Source of the DNA: Armatimonadota bacterium
GTDB lineage: Bacteria > Armatimonadota > Armatimonadia > Armatimonadales > Armatimonadaceae
DNA: 18,478 nt
Direction: 5' to 3'
Assembly: GCA_030833025.1 (NCBI GenBank)
Contig: JAURHZ010000011.1
Span: 1 to 18,478, forward strand
The notes under the pieces are model-generated. The model was not told the DNA's origin. It worked only from the letters and a program-made list of their open reading frames with translations, and ran no database searches. Numbering within the stretch: the stretch's first letter is position 1; every line of letters begins with the position of its first letter. A program made the translations under genes and the position numbers. Of this stretch, positions 6,356-14,487 are shown in pieces.

Positions 6356-7131
6356 AGATGCGTTCATCCGCAGTGACGCTGGTTGAAGTCATAATTGCAG
6401 CTGCAATAAGCATCTTGATCATTATATTTACGATCTCCAGCGCAGTTGCAATCTCCAAATTTACTCAGCAAGCGCTACATAACAGGATTATCGATTCACA
6501 AACAAGTCATGGTACCAATGCCATTGCCAAGGAGCTTCGAGATGGCATCACAGTCCTCTCAAGTGCCATAGTCGCGGGTAAAACATACACAACATCGTCA
6601 ACATGCATCGTGTTTTCAGCAGTCAGCTATGACTTCTCTAAGTCAAACCCACTACTCGAGTCATCAGATACCGTTGTCTATTCGTATTCGTCGGCCAAAT
6701 CCCGGATTACAAGATCTTGTGGGACTGGGGCTGGCTCAAAGCGGCCCGCAACAAATGACTCACATGTGGTTACAGGAACGGACTGCAAGTTCTCCTTTCG
6801 TGTCGCAGAAGCGATTGAGTGGCTAAATACATCAACGTCAACCGTTTCGGAGACGTTTAGGCTTGCAACAATTCCTCTACAGCAACCCAGTTGTACGCGT
6901 AATGGCATTAGCATTCCTTGTGCTTGGCAACCTGGCAGTCAGAATTTGACCGTACAAACGCCATCGGGTGCATCGAACATTTGCATCCAATACCCAGTCT
7001 CCCCTAGTCCATCGAGCTGCCCGCATATTACTTCCGTTGAGATTCAAGTAAAGCGTACAACAGCATCGCCCGGAGGACTCGTAACCACCGTGCCACATAT
7101 CACCGAGGCAAGATTGAGGAATAAACGATGA
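6352..7131 (+). CDS. Type IV pilin-like (pseudopilin) protein 2
   Basis: The product is 259 residues with a seven-residue leader (MKMRSSA), then VTLVEVIIAAAISILIIIFT: the pilin processing region with Glu at mature position 5 and a long hydrophobic helix. As in the gene before it, Ala replaces Gly at -1. Cysteines at C81, C120, C142 and further C-terminal pairs could form disulfides in the exported domain. The TTG at 6352 is chosen because the strong AGGAGGT (6337-6343) ends 8 nt before it; the ATG at 6358 is a possible alternative but leaves a long gap. The TTG overlaps the upstream TGA stop, so translation is coupled. Size and order resemble minor pseudopilins (GspJ/PilW-like), but the exact type cannot be assigned. 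Confidence 0.8.
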   Translation: MKMRSSAVTLVEVIIAAAISILIIIFTISSAVAISKFTQQALHNRIIDSQTSHGTNAIAKELRDGITVLSSAIVAGKTYTTSSTCIVFSAVSYDFSKSNPLLESSDTVVYSYSSAKSRITRSCGTGAGSKRPATNDSHVVTGTDCKFSFRVAEAIEWLNTSTSTVSETFRLATIPLQQPSCTRNGISIPCAWQPGSQNLTVQTPSGASNICIQYPVSPSPSSCPHITSVEIQVKRTTASPGGLVTTVPHITEARLRNKR

Positions 7132-8330
7132 AGCATTCCCGGAATGCCAGTTCTGCATCAGCCAGTGTTGTAACACTCGCAGTGTTATCCACAACGATGC
7201 TCGGCGTCGTTGGCGTTTCCCATCTAATGAGTCAACAGGTAAAACTGACTTCACTCAATAGTGAGCGAGATATTGCCCGTGGGATGGCTGAGTCTGGCAT
7301 CGATGTTGCCGTCCAGAAGATATACGCAAGTAGTACCTACGTAGGAGAAGAGACCACAGTCACATCGGCCGGTGGAACACTACAAGGTAGCTATACAACC
7401 AGTGTCTCAACCCTTCCGGGTGGAACGTTTCTAATTCGCTCGTCCGGGCGCTCCACAATGGGCGTAACGGTAAGTCTCGTTGCAACGGCAGAGATAACCA
7501 GACAACCGCCAGGCGCCACCGGAATCATCTCAAACGGTCCGATTAGAATTGCATCCGGGGCGACGCTGCGAACGCTACCTGCTGGAAGCCATTGTGCAGG
7601 CATGTCATCCAATGACAGGATTACCATTGAAGGCAGCTGCAATATTGATGGTACGGTTCGTAGCCGACTGGATGTCCAGGCATCTGGGAGCATTTACAAA
7701 AAGTGTGAATACCAGCCCCGCATTCCATTTCCATCACAAACAGATGTCGAAAAATGTAGAAGCACCGAATATGCGAAGGCGTGTTCAGGCGGCACCCGCT
7801 ACGGGGATGTGTCTAGTTCGACTACCATCACCGGCCCAAAGCGGATCAGTGGAGATATCAAGTGTGGCAGCGGTGAACGGGTTGTGTTGAAAGGTCCAGG
7901 GACGATTTACGTGGATGGCAACGTCGAGTTAGATGAGTCAGCGACGCTTGAGAACGGTACCTGCCTAGTAGTCAACGGAACGTTTGTTCAGAACAGCCGT
8001 TCGTGTTATCGAATCGATAAGACAGTGACATCAAAAACGCCAACGTTGATGGTATGCGGTAACCGTACGTCGAGCTGTGACGCTGTTCCAAGCACGACCT
8101 GCAGCATAAGGGGTTCCTCTGTTTCGACAGATCATGTTGGTATCGTGCAAGTTTGTAAAGGTGATCTGGAAATCAAGGGAAATGCAAGTCAGACTGGCTG
8201 CTTTAGTGTGGTCTCCGGCAAAACCACTGTCTCGACTGGGAGTCCACTCATTCAGACACTTCCAACAGGCATTAATGCACCAATTCCTTTAATTGACTCA
8301 TACAGGGTAATAGCTGTAATAGAACAATAG
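7128..8330 (+). CDS. PilX-like pilus-assembly protein with large beta-rich C-terminal domain
   Basis: The product is 400 residues. A single N-terminal transmembrane helix (about residues 13-33, SVVTLAVLSTTMLGVVGVSHL) is followed by RDIARGMAESGIDVAVQKIY, the A-E-S-G signature of the PilX/minor pilin-like N-terminal domain. There is no F-T-L-x-E motif. The exported part from about residue 130 is rich in Gly, Ser and Thr with regularly spaced strands (ISNGPIRIASGATLRTL, GPGTIYVDGNVELDESATLENG, GDLEIKGNASQTGCFSV), suggesting a solenoid or beta-helix, and has many cysteines. It overlaps the previous gene by ATGA (7128-7131), so it belongs to the same operon. Its likely role is in the tip or initiation of the pilus or pseudopilus. 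The partner and any adhesion role are unknown. Confidence 0.75.
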   Translation: MKHSRNASSASASVVTLAVLSTTMLGVVGVSHLMSQQVKLTSLNSERDIARGMAESGIDVAVQKIYASSTYVGEETTVTSAGGTLQGSYTTSVSTLPGGTFLIRSSGRSTMGVTVSLVATAEITRQPPGATGIISNGPIRIASGATLRTLPAGSHCAGMSSNDRITIEGSCNIDGTVRSRLDVQASGSIYKKCEYQPRIPFPSQTDVEKCRSTEYAKACSGGTRYGDVSSSTTITGPKRISGDIKCGSGERVVLKGPGTIYVDGNVELDESATLENGTCLVVNGTFVQNSRSCYRIDKTVTSKTPTLMVCGNRTSSCDAVPSTTCSIRGSSVSTDHVGIVQVCKGDLEIKGNASQTGCFSVVSGKTTVSTGSPLIQTLPTGINAPIPLIDSYRVIAVIEQ

Positions 8331-8498
8331 AGTTACGTCAGGCAAAGCAAGTATCGTCACCTTGCAAGCTTATGTCGGCAGATATTGCAACCGCTAGTAC
8401 CGTCCGACGGCAGGAATTATCAGCGACATCACGTAACATGACAGAAGCACAATTGGGCGCCTTTCGTCCATTGGAGCACAACGTGATACGAGGCATTC

Positions 8499-9629
8499 AT
8501 GAGCAAAGTTGTTCAGATTTTATCGGCAATGGTTGCCGCGGGGGGAATCCTAACGATGACGGCAGGATCGGCTACGGCGCAGTCACCAAGTGTGAAGAAG
8601 TCTGTTTTTGGTAAGTTGAAATCTGGAGCGGTTGTCCACAAATTTGTACTGACAAATGGCAAAGTAACCGCAGATATCATGACCCTCGGCGCCACGCTCA
8701 CGGGTGTCCACGCGCCTGACCGCAACGGTAACATCGCAGATGTCTGCCTAGGTTTCGACACTGTTGCCGGCTACGAAGCGGGACATCCCTACTTCGGAAG
8801 TACGGTTGGTCGTGTTGCGAATCGTATCGGTAAGGGAAAGTTTAAGTTGGACGGTGCAAGCTACCAGCTTGCGACCAACAACGGACCAAACCACTTGCAT
8901 GGTGGTGTTAAGGGATGGGACAAGGTCATTTGGCAGGCAGAGGTTGTCAAGAGTAATGCTGGCCCAAGTGTTCGATTCCGCTATACCAGCAAGGATGGCG
9001 AGGAAGGCTACCCTGGAACGGTACGAGCAGAGATCACGTATACGTTGACCAGTGCTAACGCCATCCGAATGGAGTACCGTGCAACCACGACAAAGGCCAC
9101 TCCGATCAATATGACCAACCACGCCTACTTCAACTTGGCAGGTCAGGGCACAATCCTCAATCACAGCGTTCAGCTGAACGCATCCAAGTACACCCCGGCC
9201 GACGCAACATTACTCCCCACCGGTAAAATTGTTACGGTCACAGGAACACCTTACGATTTCACATCGATGCATGCGATCGGTGACAACATCGGGCAAACCG
9301 ATGGAGATCCGAACGGTTACGACCTGAACTATGTGGTTGATGGAAAGCCTGGTGCATTCCGCAAGGCAGCGACTGTTGTTGAGCCATATAGCGGCCGTGT
9401 CCTTGAAGTTTGGTCGGATGAGCCTGGTATTCAGTTTTACTCAGGGAACTTCCTGGATGGAACGCTAAAGGGAAAATCTGGCCAAGTATACGAGCGCAAC
9501 TATGGATTCTGTTTAGAGTCTCAGCACTACCCAAACTCGATCAATACACCGTCGTTCCCATCCACGGTACTTCGCCCTGGACAGACATATCGCCAGAAGA
9601 CCGAGTATCGATTTCTCGTCGGCAAGTAG
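8499..9629 (+). CDS. galM: Secreted aldose 1-epimerase (galactose mutarotase)
   Basis: The product is 376 residues and interconverts alpha and beta anomers of aldoses. An N-terminal signal peptide (MSKVVQ, a hydrophobic stretch, then SATA before Q28) puts it outside the cytoplasm, unlike the classical E. coli enzyme. GalM family motifs appear in order: GATLTGVHAPDRNG near residue 64, FGSTVGRVANRIGKGKF near 99, NGPNHLHGGVKGWD (catalytic-region histidine) near 128, NMTNHAYFNLAGQG (second histidine) near 204, GYDLNYVVDG, FYSGNFLDG, and CLESQHYPNSIN with the catalytic Glu near 338. A Shine-Dalgarno-like GAGG precedes the ATG. It ends at a strong terminator. The family call is secure; galactose specificity is not proven, and an exported mutarotase suggests use of polysaccharide-derived sugars. 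Confidence 0.94.
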   Translation: MSKVVQILSAMVAAGGILTMTAGSATAQSPSVKKSVFGKLKSGAVVHKFVLTNGKVTADIMTLGATLTGVHAPDRNGNIADVCLGFDTVAGYEAGHPYFGSTVGRVANRIGKGKFKLDGASYQLATNNGPNHLHGGVKGWDKVIWQAEVVKSNAGPSVRFRYTSKDGEEGYPGTVRAEITYTLTSANAIRMEYRATTTKATPINMTNHAYFNLAGQGTILNHSVQLNASKYTPADATLLPTGKIVTVTGTPYDFTSMHAIGDNIGQTDGDPNGYDLNYVVDGKPGAFRKAATVVEPYSGRVLEVWSDEPGIQFYSGNFLDGTLKGKSGQVYERNYGFCLESQHYPNSINTPSFPSTVLRPGQTYRQKTEYRFLVGK

Positions 9630-9642
9630 TTAGCACAGACAG

Positions 9643-9683
9643 AACAGCGCCGGTGTCTCAAGGACATGGGCGCTGTTTTTTTG
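9643..9683 (+). terminator. Strong intrinsic terminator of galM
   Basis: ACAGCGCC (9644-9651) pairs with GGCGCTGT (9669-9676); an inner GTGTC/GACAT helix extends it, and a run of seven T (9676-9682) follows. On the opposite strand the same hairpin is followed by only a mixed T/C/G stretch, so it may work less well for the convergent pckG. Confidence 0.88.
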
Positions 9684-9741
9684 TAAGGTGGCGCTAATAG
9701 GGATTACTTTCTAGTCGCAACGTTGATTGGAACTTTCGCGT

Positions 9742-11484
9742 TCAACCGAGATCAATCTTTATGGCATTCACCCTGTCACATAGCTTCTCCGGAACATTGT
9801 CGCCAAGTGAGCGGAAGAATTCGGTGATGGCATTCAGTTCATGTGCCCATGCAGAAGCGTCAATACTTGTGAGGAGTTGAATTGCTTCTTCGGTGACCTC
9901 AATGTCGTCGAAAGCCAAATCACTGCGTAAAGGGAGATTTCCAACGGGAGTTGATGCGACATCCACAGCACCGCTTATGCGTTCTGAAATCCACTTTATT
10001 GCATGAATATTCGTGCCGAATCCGGGCCAGATGTACTTACCTTGTTCATCCTGTCGGAACCAGTTGACGGAGAACACCTTTGGCAGCGATGGCAAAATGT
10101 CAGCCATCGCTAACCAGTGTCCGAAGTAGTCACAAATGTTGTAACCACAGAACGGCAGCATTGCCATCGGGTCGCGACGCAGAACTCCTACCGCACCCGT
10201 GGCTGCCGCAGTTGTTTGGGATGCCATGCTTGCGCCGTAGAGAACTCCTTGGGTCCAGTCATGGGCTTCCATCACCAGGGGGATTGTTGTTGGGCGTCGT
10301 CCACCAAACAGGATGGCATCAATCCGCACGCCGCTAGGATTATCCCAGCTATCAGATAGTGTTGCACAATTCGTCAAGGGGCTTGTGAAGCGGCTGTTGG
10401 GATGTGCAAGTGGACCTCCACCATCACCAAAGGTACGTGAGTTACCTTGCCAGTCGAGAATCGGTGTTCCAACGGCCAGTGGATCGAGACCTTCCCACCA
10501 CGGATTGCCATCGGATGTCACAGCCACGTTTGTAAACACAGTGTTCTTCTGCGTCATTGACAATGCAACTGGATTTGTCTTTGCGCTTGTTCCTGGAGCT
10601 ACACCAAAGAAGCCAAACTCAGGGTTCACGGCATAGAGGCCATCTGGACCAGGTCGAAGCCAGGCAATGTCATCACCCAACACACGGATCTTCCAGCCAT
10701 CCAGAGACGACTCCAGCATCGCCAAGTTTGTCTTCCCACAAGCGGATGGAAATGCGGCAGCGATATGTTGTTTCTCACCCGAAGGCGTTGTCAACTCAAT
10801 GATCAGCATGTGTTCAGCAAGCCAACCATTGTCTCGAGCGATTACGGATGCTAATCGGAGAGCATGACACTTCTTTCCAAGTAGTGCATTTCCACCGTAG
10901 TTGGATCCAAACGACCAGATCTCACGCGATTCAGGAAAGTGACAAACCCACCGATTCTCTGGATCAAGGTCGCCAGTACAGTGGATTCCACGAACCACAT
11001 CTGACACATTTGTATCGTTCAATCCGTCAATTACTTCATTGCCAACGCGAGTCATCATCGCCATCGACAATGCAACATACGGGGAATCGGTGATTTCGAT
11101 TCCGTACTGGGTGAACACCCCTCCAAGTGGTGCCATTGCGTAAGGAATCACATACATCGTCCGACCAGAATAGCTATCTGTAAAGAGTCCATCAAGGGTC
11201 TTGGCGGCAAGTTGTGGGTCAAGCCAATGGTTGGTTGGTCCCGCATCACTTTCCAATTTCGAACAAATGAATGTGCGGTGTTCCATCCGTGCTACGTCGG
11301 TGCTATCACTACGATGTAACCAACGTTCATTGCCGCTGAGTGGCTCGATATCCCCATGCTCGACCATCCGAGACTTGAGGGTCAGCAGCTGCTCGGGCGT
11401 AGCGGTAAAGACTTCAACATTGGCTGGATTACACAGTGCGATGACATGTTCTATCCAGCGATCCAACAGCTCTACCCCTAGCAT
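9742..11484 (-). CDS. pckG: Phosphoenolpyruvate carboxykinase (GTP)
   Basis: The product is 580 residues, slightly shorter than the usual 600 or so. It is the cytosolic enzyme converting oxaloacetate plus GTP to PEP plus CO2, the entry to gluconeogenesis. The GTP-type signature FPSACGKTN (kinase P-loop and active cysteine) lies near residue 248, preceded by GSNYGGNALLGKKCHALR near 193, a substrate-binding block. Further on come AMAPLGGVFTQYGIE, VLGDDIAWLRPG, PEFGFFGVAPGTS, LFGGRRPTTIPLV and VNWFRQDEQGKYIWPGFG. A Shine-Dalgarno GGAGG precedes the ATG at 11484 by about 9 nt. It lies on the same strand as, and downstream of, the feo operon, but the 308-nt gap suggests its own promoter. The 3' end converges on galM. 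Confidence 0.97.
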   Translation of the reverse strand: MLGVELLDRWIEHVIALCNPANVEVFTATPEQLLTLKSRMVEHGDIEPLSGNERWLHRSDSTDVARMEHRTFICSKLESDAGPTNHWLDPQLAAKTLDGLFTDSYSGRTMYVIPYAMAPLGGVFTQYGIEITDSPYVALSMAMMTRVGNEVIDGLNDTNVSDVVRGIHCTGDLDPENRWVCHFPESREIWSFGSNYGGNALLGKKCHALRLASVIARDNGWLAEHMLIIELTTPSGEKQHIAAAFPSACGKTNLAMLESSLDGWKIRVLGDDIAWLRPGPDGLYAVNPEFGFFGVAPGTSAKTNPVALSMTQKNTVFTNVAVTSDGNPWWEGLDPLAVGTPILDWQGNSRTFGDGGGPLAHPNSRFTSPLTNCATLSDSWDNPSGVRIDAILFGGRRPTTIPLVMEAHDWTQGVLYGASMASQTTAAATGAVGVLRRDPMAMLPFCGYNICDYFGHWLAMADILPSLPKVFSVNWFRQDEQGKYIWPGFGTNIHAIKWISERISGAVDVASTPVGNLPLRSDLAFDDIEVTEEAIQLLTSIDASAWAHELNAITEFFRSLGDNVPEKLCDRVNAIKIDLG

Positions 11485-11792
11485 TGCACAGACCCTCCGT
11501 ACGGGAACGCATAATTAGGACTGTCTACATCCCTTGTGCAGTCCTACATTACATTCATACCCCAGTTTGGCAGTGCGTGTTCCGTACAACGTAACATAAT
11601 TCCGTGAATCTTACGCTTTTTCCGATCTAAGGACAGCTGATTGGTAAACCGGAAATCCCGAAGGATGCTGTACAAACTCCAAATAAATTAACGGATTTCC
11701 ATCGAATTTATGCCCTATTTTACGAATCGAAGACCACTTTGTAATTCGAGACGCTCCACGTTAGCCCTGATAAATGCACTCCATCATGGAGG
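11485..11792. other. Intergenic region between the feo operon and pckG
   Basis: This 308-nt gap has no credible coding frame. Two inverted repeats are visible: TAGGACTG (11516-11523) with CAGTCCTA (11539-11546), separated by 15 nt and about 32 nt before the pckG start, and GGAAATCC (11651-11658) with GGATTTCC (11693-11700). The first overlaps the expected pckG promoter, whose minus strand shows an AT-rich TAATTA at about 11516-11511. A short CTCCA/TGGAG hairpin near 11769-11781 follows the feo operon but has no T run. Confidence 0.4.
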
Positions 11793-11996
11793 TCAGTTAC
11801 TATTGTATTTTGATGTTGCATCCGAAGCAAGTTGAGTAAATCGCATCTCAAGTGGAATAACGGCTGGCGTTTGCTTGTCGTTCTTACATGAGCATCCATC
11901 GCACGCGGACTGTTTGGTGAACAATTTGTACACACGGGTAACAATTGTCGTGCAGGCCCAGATGACAACCGTGTATGCGATGAGATCTGCGATCAA
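11793..11996 (-). CDS. FeoB-associated Cys-rich small membrane protein
   Basis: The product is 67 residues: an N-terminal transmembrane helix (LIAYTVVIWACTTIVTRVY, about 5-23), a basic stretch, a CxxCxC motif (C32, C35, C37), and a hydrophilic tail. Small membrane proteins with one helix and a Cys-rich motif often follow feoB in diverse bacteria and are thought to assist ferrous-iron transport, perhaps by binding Fe(II) or a redox centre. The start is TTG at 11996, chosen because it overlaps the feoB TGA stop in the form TTGA and is preceded by GGTGA. The frame also extends upstream within feoB, but that part lacks signal. Expression would be coupled to feoB. The family assignment rests on context plus motif. 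Confidence 0.75.
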   Translation of the reverse strand: MIADLIAYTVVIWACTTIVTRVYKLFTKQSACDGCSCKNDKQTPAVIPLEMRFTQLASDATSKYNSN

Positions 11997-14062
11997 GTGT
12001 TCACCGCCAACACAACTGTCCGAACAAGAAACGCTACTACCCATGCGATTGCAAGGTACGTGACGGATTGTAATACCGGCCACTTCCATCCGTTTGTTTC
12101 CCGCCGCATCACCGCAAATGTACTCATACACTGCTGAGCAAAAGCAAAGAACGCGAGAAGTGCAGCTCCGGTACCGATGTCATATGCGGGTTTCCCTGTG
12201 ACAGGGTCCACTTGTGCACGCATTCTTGCGCCTACCGCCACGCCCAGATGATTGTCATCCTCGCTCGCATCCACATTGTAAATAGCGCCCATCGCCGCTA
12301 CAAATACTTCACGTGCAGCAACACTGGCCAATAAACCAATTCCAATTTTCCAGTCCATCCCCAGTGGTTTCAGCACAGGCTCGACAAGGGCGCCAACACG
12401 TCCAGCATAGGTGGAGCGTTCATATTCCTTGGGTGACTTACCTTGTACTTTTGGATGGCTGCTTAGGAACCACAGAGCAATGGAGATGGCAAGAATCATG
12501 GTTCCAGCACGCTGGATGAAGAGCCAAGCCTGATCGATAGACTCCCTGACAATCCGGCTGATGCGTGGGATTTTGTATGCGGGCAGCTCAAGCATAAAGG
12601 TACTCGGTGCGGCCTTCATCGCTGTCCGTGACAGCACTGCGGCCACCGTAAACGACATTGCAATCCCCATGATGAACAGAGTGACCATGCACAGCGCACG
12701 ACCATCAATCGCCAAAATGCCAATGTTTAGCTTGGCTGTGGCAGGAATAAATGCTGCTATCAGCATCGTATAAACTGGTATTCGCGCAGTACAGGGGATG
12801 AGTGGAATCACAAACATCGTCACCAGGCGTTCTCGGCCAGACTCAATCGTACGAGTAGCCATGATTCCTGGTACAGCACAAGCAAAACTTGAGAGCATCG
12901 GGATAAACGACTTCCCGTGCAGCCCGACCCGGTACATAAAGCGGTCTAGTAGGAAAGCACCTCGTGCGAGGTAGCCAGAATCCTCGAGGAGTCCAAGGAG
13001 AAACAGGAGTGTCAGAATTTGCGGCAGGAAGACAAGCGTATTCCCAACTCCACCAATCACACCAGCAATCAAGAGGTCTCGCAGTTCCCCGGCAGGCAAC
13101 GATGCCCTGGTAATTTCTCCCAAGGAATCAATCCCAGTCTTGATCCACTCGGCGGGAACCTGTGCCCAGGTAAAAATTGCTTGAAAAACGAGTGTGATGA
13201 TTGCCAGAAAAACGAAGTATCCCCCAACCTTGTGAAGGGCTACTTGATCGATGCGTTCAGATATCGATGAAACAGACGCGGTCGTCCTGATCACAGAACG
13301 TGCCGAGATGCGTCCAATACCGATGTAGCGGTCATCTGCAATTGCCGTACTTGGGTCAATGTCTAGACTGCAGAGTTTGGCCCGGCCGCTTTCGATCAGC
13401 TCGGCATCCATTCCTGTCAGCCACTTGCTTGGCGCTTCGCGCACAAGCTGCGTTGAAATCAGTACAGGACTTATATCTGGAGAGAGAGCACATATTTCAG
13501 AAACAGTAGATGTAATTTCTGGCGAATATCCTGCATATACAGGGGATATGTTGATGCCAAAGCCATGCTCCTGCAGGCGCCTGACAAGGACTGATAGTCC
13601 AGCGCCTTTTGGTGCATCTGTCGAAACAACGGGCACGCCCAATTCTGTAGCCAAGCGGTTTTCGTCGACACGAAGCCCGCGACGCGCAGCGGCATCTGTC
13701 ATGGTCAGAACAACCAACATCGGGATACCGAGCTCAACAAGCTGCGTAGAAAGAAAGAGGTTTCGCTCGAGGTTGCTGGCATCTACGACATTTACGATAA
13801 AGTCCGGTTGTGCTTCGTTGATTCCGAACAGAAACGTTACTGCAACATCTTCATCTGGTGACTGAGGCGTAAGCGAATAAACACCCGGCAGGTCGATAAT
13901 CTCGATGCCTGTATTCTCCGCTCCACGTAGAGCACCTGAATTAATGTCAACGGTGACTCCGGGATAGTTTCCCACCTTATGGCGAAGTCCGGTAAGCGCA
14001 TTAAAGAGCGTCGTTTTACCAGCGTTTGGATTTCCGACCAGCGCAATACGCGTCATCGACAC
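11993..14062 (-). CDS. feoB: Ferrous iron transporter FeoB
   Basis: The product is 689 residues (687 from the ATG at 14056), close to the lower end of the family. It is an inner-membrane Fe(II) transporter with a cytosolic G domain. G1 is GNPNAGKTT (10-18), switch I is GNYPGVTVD, and G3 is DLPGVYSLTP. G4 is unusual: LTMTDAA in place of the common N-x-x-D, so Thr replaces Asn. The membrane part shows the two gate motifs: CAVPGIMATRTI and PCTARIPVYTML, with AAREVFVAAMGAIYN near the C-terminus. The GTG at 14062 and ATG at 14056 lie two codons apart; the Shine-Dalgarno-like AGGTG is better placed for neither, so the start is uncertain by two codons. It follows feoA by 3 nt and overlaps the small Cys-rich gene. 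Confidence 0.97.
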   Translation of the reverse strand: MSMTRIALVGNPNAGKTTLFNALTGLRHKVGNYPGVTVDINSGALRGAENTGIEIIDLPGVYSLTPQSPDEDVAVTFLFGINEAQPDFIVNVVDASNLERNLFLSTQLVELGIPMLVVLTMTDAAARRGLRVDENRLATELGVPVVSTDAPKGAGLSVLVRRLQEHGFGINISPVYAGYSPEITSTVSEICALSPDISPVLISTQLVREAPSKWLTGMDAELIESGRAKLCSLDIDPSTAIADDRYIGIGRISARSVIRTTASVSSISERIDQVALHKVGGYFVFLAIITLVFQAIFTWAQVPAEWIKTGIDSLGEITRASLPAGELRDLLIAGVIGGVGNTLVFLPQILTLLFLLGLLEDSGYLARGAFLLDRFMYRVGLHGKSFIPMLSSFACAVPGIMATRTIESGRERLVTMFVIPLIPCTARIPVYTMLIAAFIPATAKLNIGILAIDGRALCMVTLFIMGIAMSFTVAAVLSRTAMKAAPSTFMLELPAYKIPRISRIVRESIDQAWLFIQRAGTMILAISIALWFLSSHPKVQGKSPKEYERSTYAGRVGALVEPVLKPLGMDWKIGIGLLASVAAREVFVAAMGAIYNVDASEDDNHLGVAVGARMRAQVDPVTGKPAYDIGTGAALLAFFAFAQQCMSTFAVMRRETNGWKWPVLQSVTYLAIAWVVAFLVRTVVLAVNT

Positions 14063-14065
14063 CTA

Positions 14066-14347
14066 CTAATCTTCAACTGCTCTAACAGTAATGCCACTGG
14101 CTTCCTCGACTCGGAGGGAGACTCTGTAGGAACGAAGTCGAACCTCAATAGGGCCGCCAAAGGCTGACTTCCGTGCGACTTCAACCTCACAACCGCGACT
14201 GAAACCTAGCTCCGCCAAGCGGCATCTGTTCGGACCAGTCACAGAACAGACTTCGCCCTTCGTACCATTTGCCAGACAATCGAGTGTGCACTCACAGTGT
14301 GGGGCCGGTTGGTCAACCTTGTTGTATTCACTCACTATATTGTGCAC
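14066..14347 (-). CDS. feoA: FeoA-domain protein with Cys-rich N-terminus
   Basis: The product is 93 residues. The SH3-like FeoA domain spans about residues 25-92, with LANGTKGEVCSVTGPNRC, RLAELGFSRGCEVEVARKSAFGG split by a loop, and VSLRVEEASGITV at the end. It is a cytosolic accessory factor of FeoB. The N-terminal extension has CECTLDC (C18, C20, C24), an addition not found in the short E. coli FeoA, and more cysteines follow in the core. The GTG at 14347 is supported by a strong AGGAGG about 7 nt before it. It is the first gene of the feoAB-plus-small-protein operon; the 5' region shared with the divergent gene contains a 6-bp palindrome that could be an operator. Confidence 0.92.
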   Translation of the reverse strand: MHNIVSEYNKVDQPAPHCECTLDCLANGTKGEVCSVTGPNRCRLAELGFSRGCEVEVARKSAFGGPIEVRLRSYRVSLRVEEASGITVRAVED

Positions 14348-14396
14348 TCGCTTCCTCCTCTATCGTACCAAGGCGCATACCCGAAGGTCAATATCT

Positions 14397-14413
14397 CCGA
14401 CTAATTGAGTCGG
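14397..14413. promoter_or_regulatory. Palindrome in the feoA / STN-gene divergent promoter region
   Basis: CCGACT and AGTCGG are perfect inverted arms around AATTG. It lies 50 nt upstream of feoA and about 75 nt upstream of the divergent gene. A regulator site (metal sensor) is plausible but unproven; it does not match the standard Fur or IdeR boxes. Confidence 0.4.
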
Positions 14414-14487
14414 TGATTTTAAGTCCATCTCCTACTAAACAAATTCCGTGCCAATTCAGTACAATAACCTTACAGGAGGCTGGAAAT

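Noticed and set aside
8372..8614. 80-codon open frame before and within galM
   Set aside because: It overlaps the galM signal peptide in another frame and has no recognisable motif.
11720..11968. 82-codon minus-strand frame beyond feoB
   Set aside because: It is another frame of the Cys-rich small gene, which has the helix, the CxxCxC motif and the coupled start.
14269..14487. N-terminal extension of the STN-like protein
   Set aside because: It would read through the divergent feoA start and the shared promoter; the AGGAGG before 14488 marks the true start.
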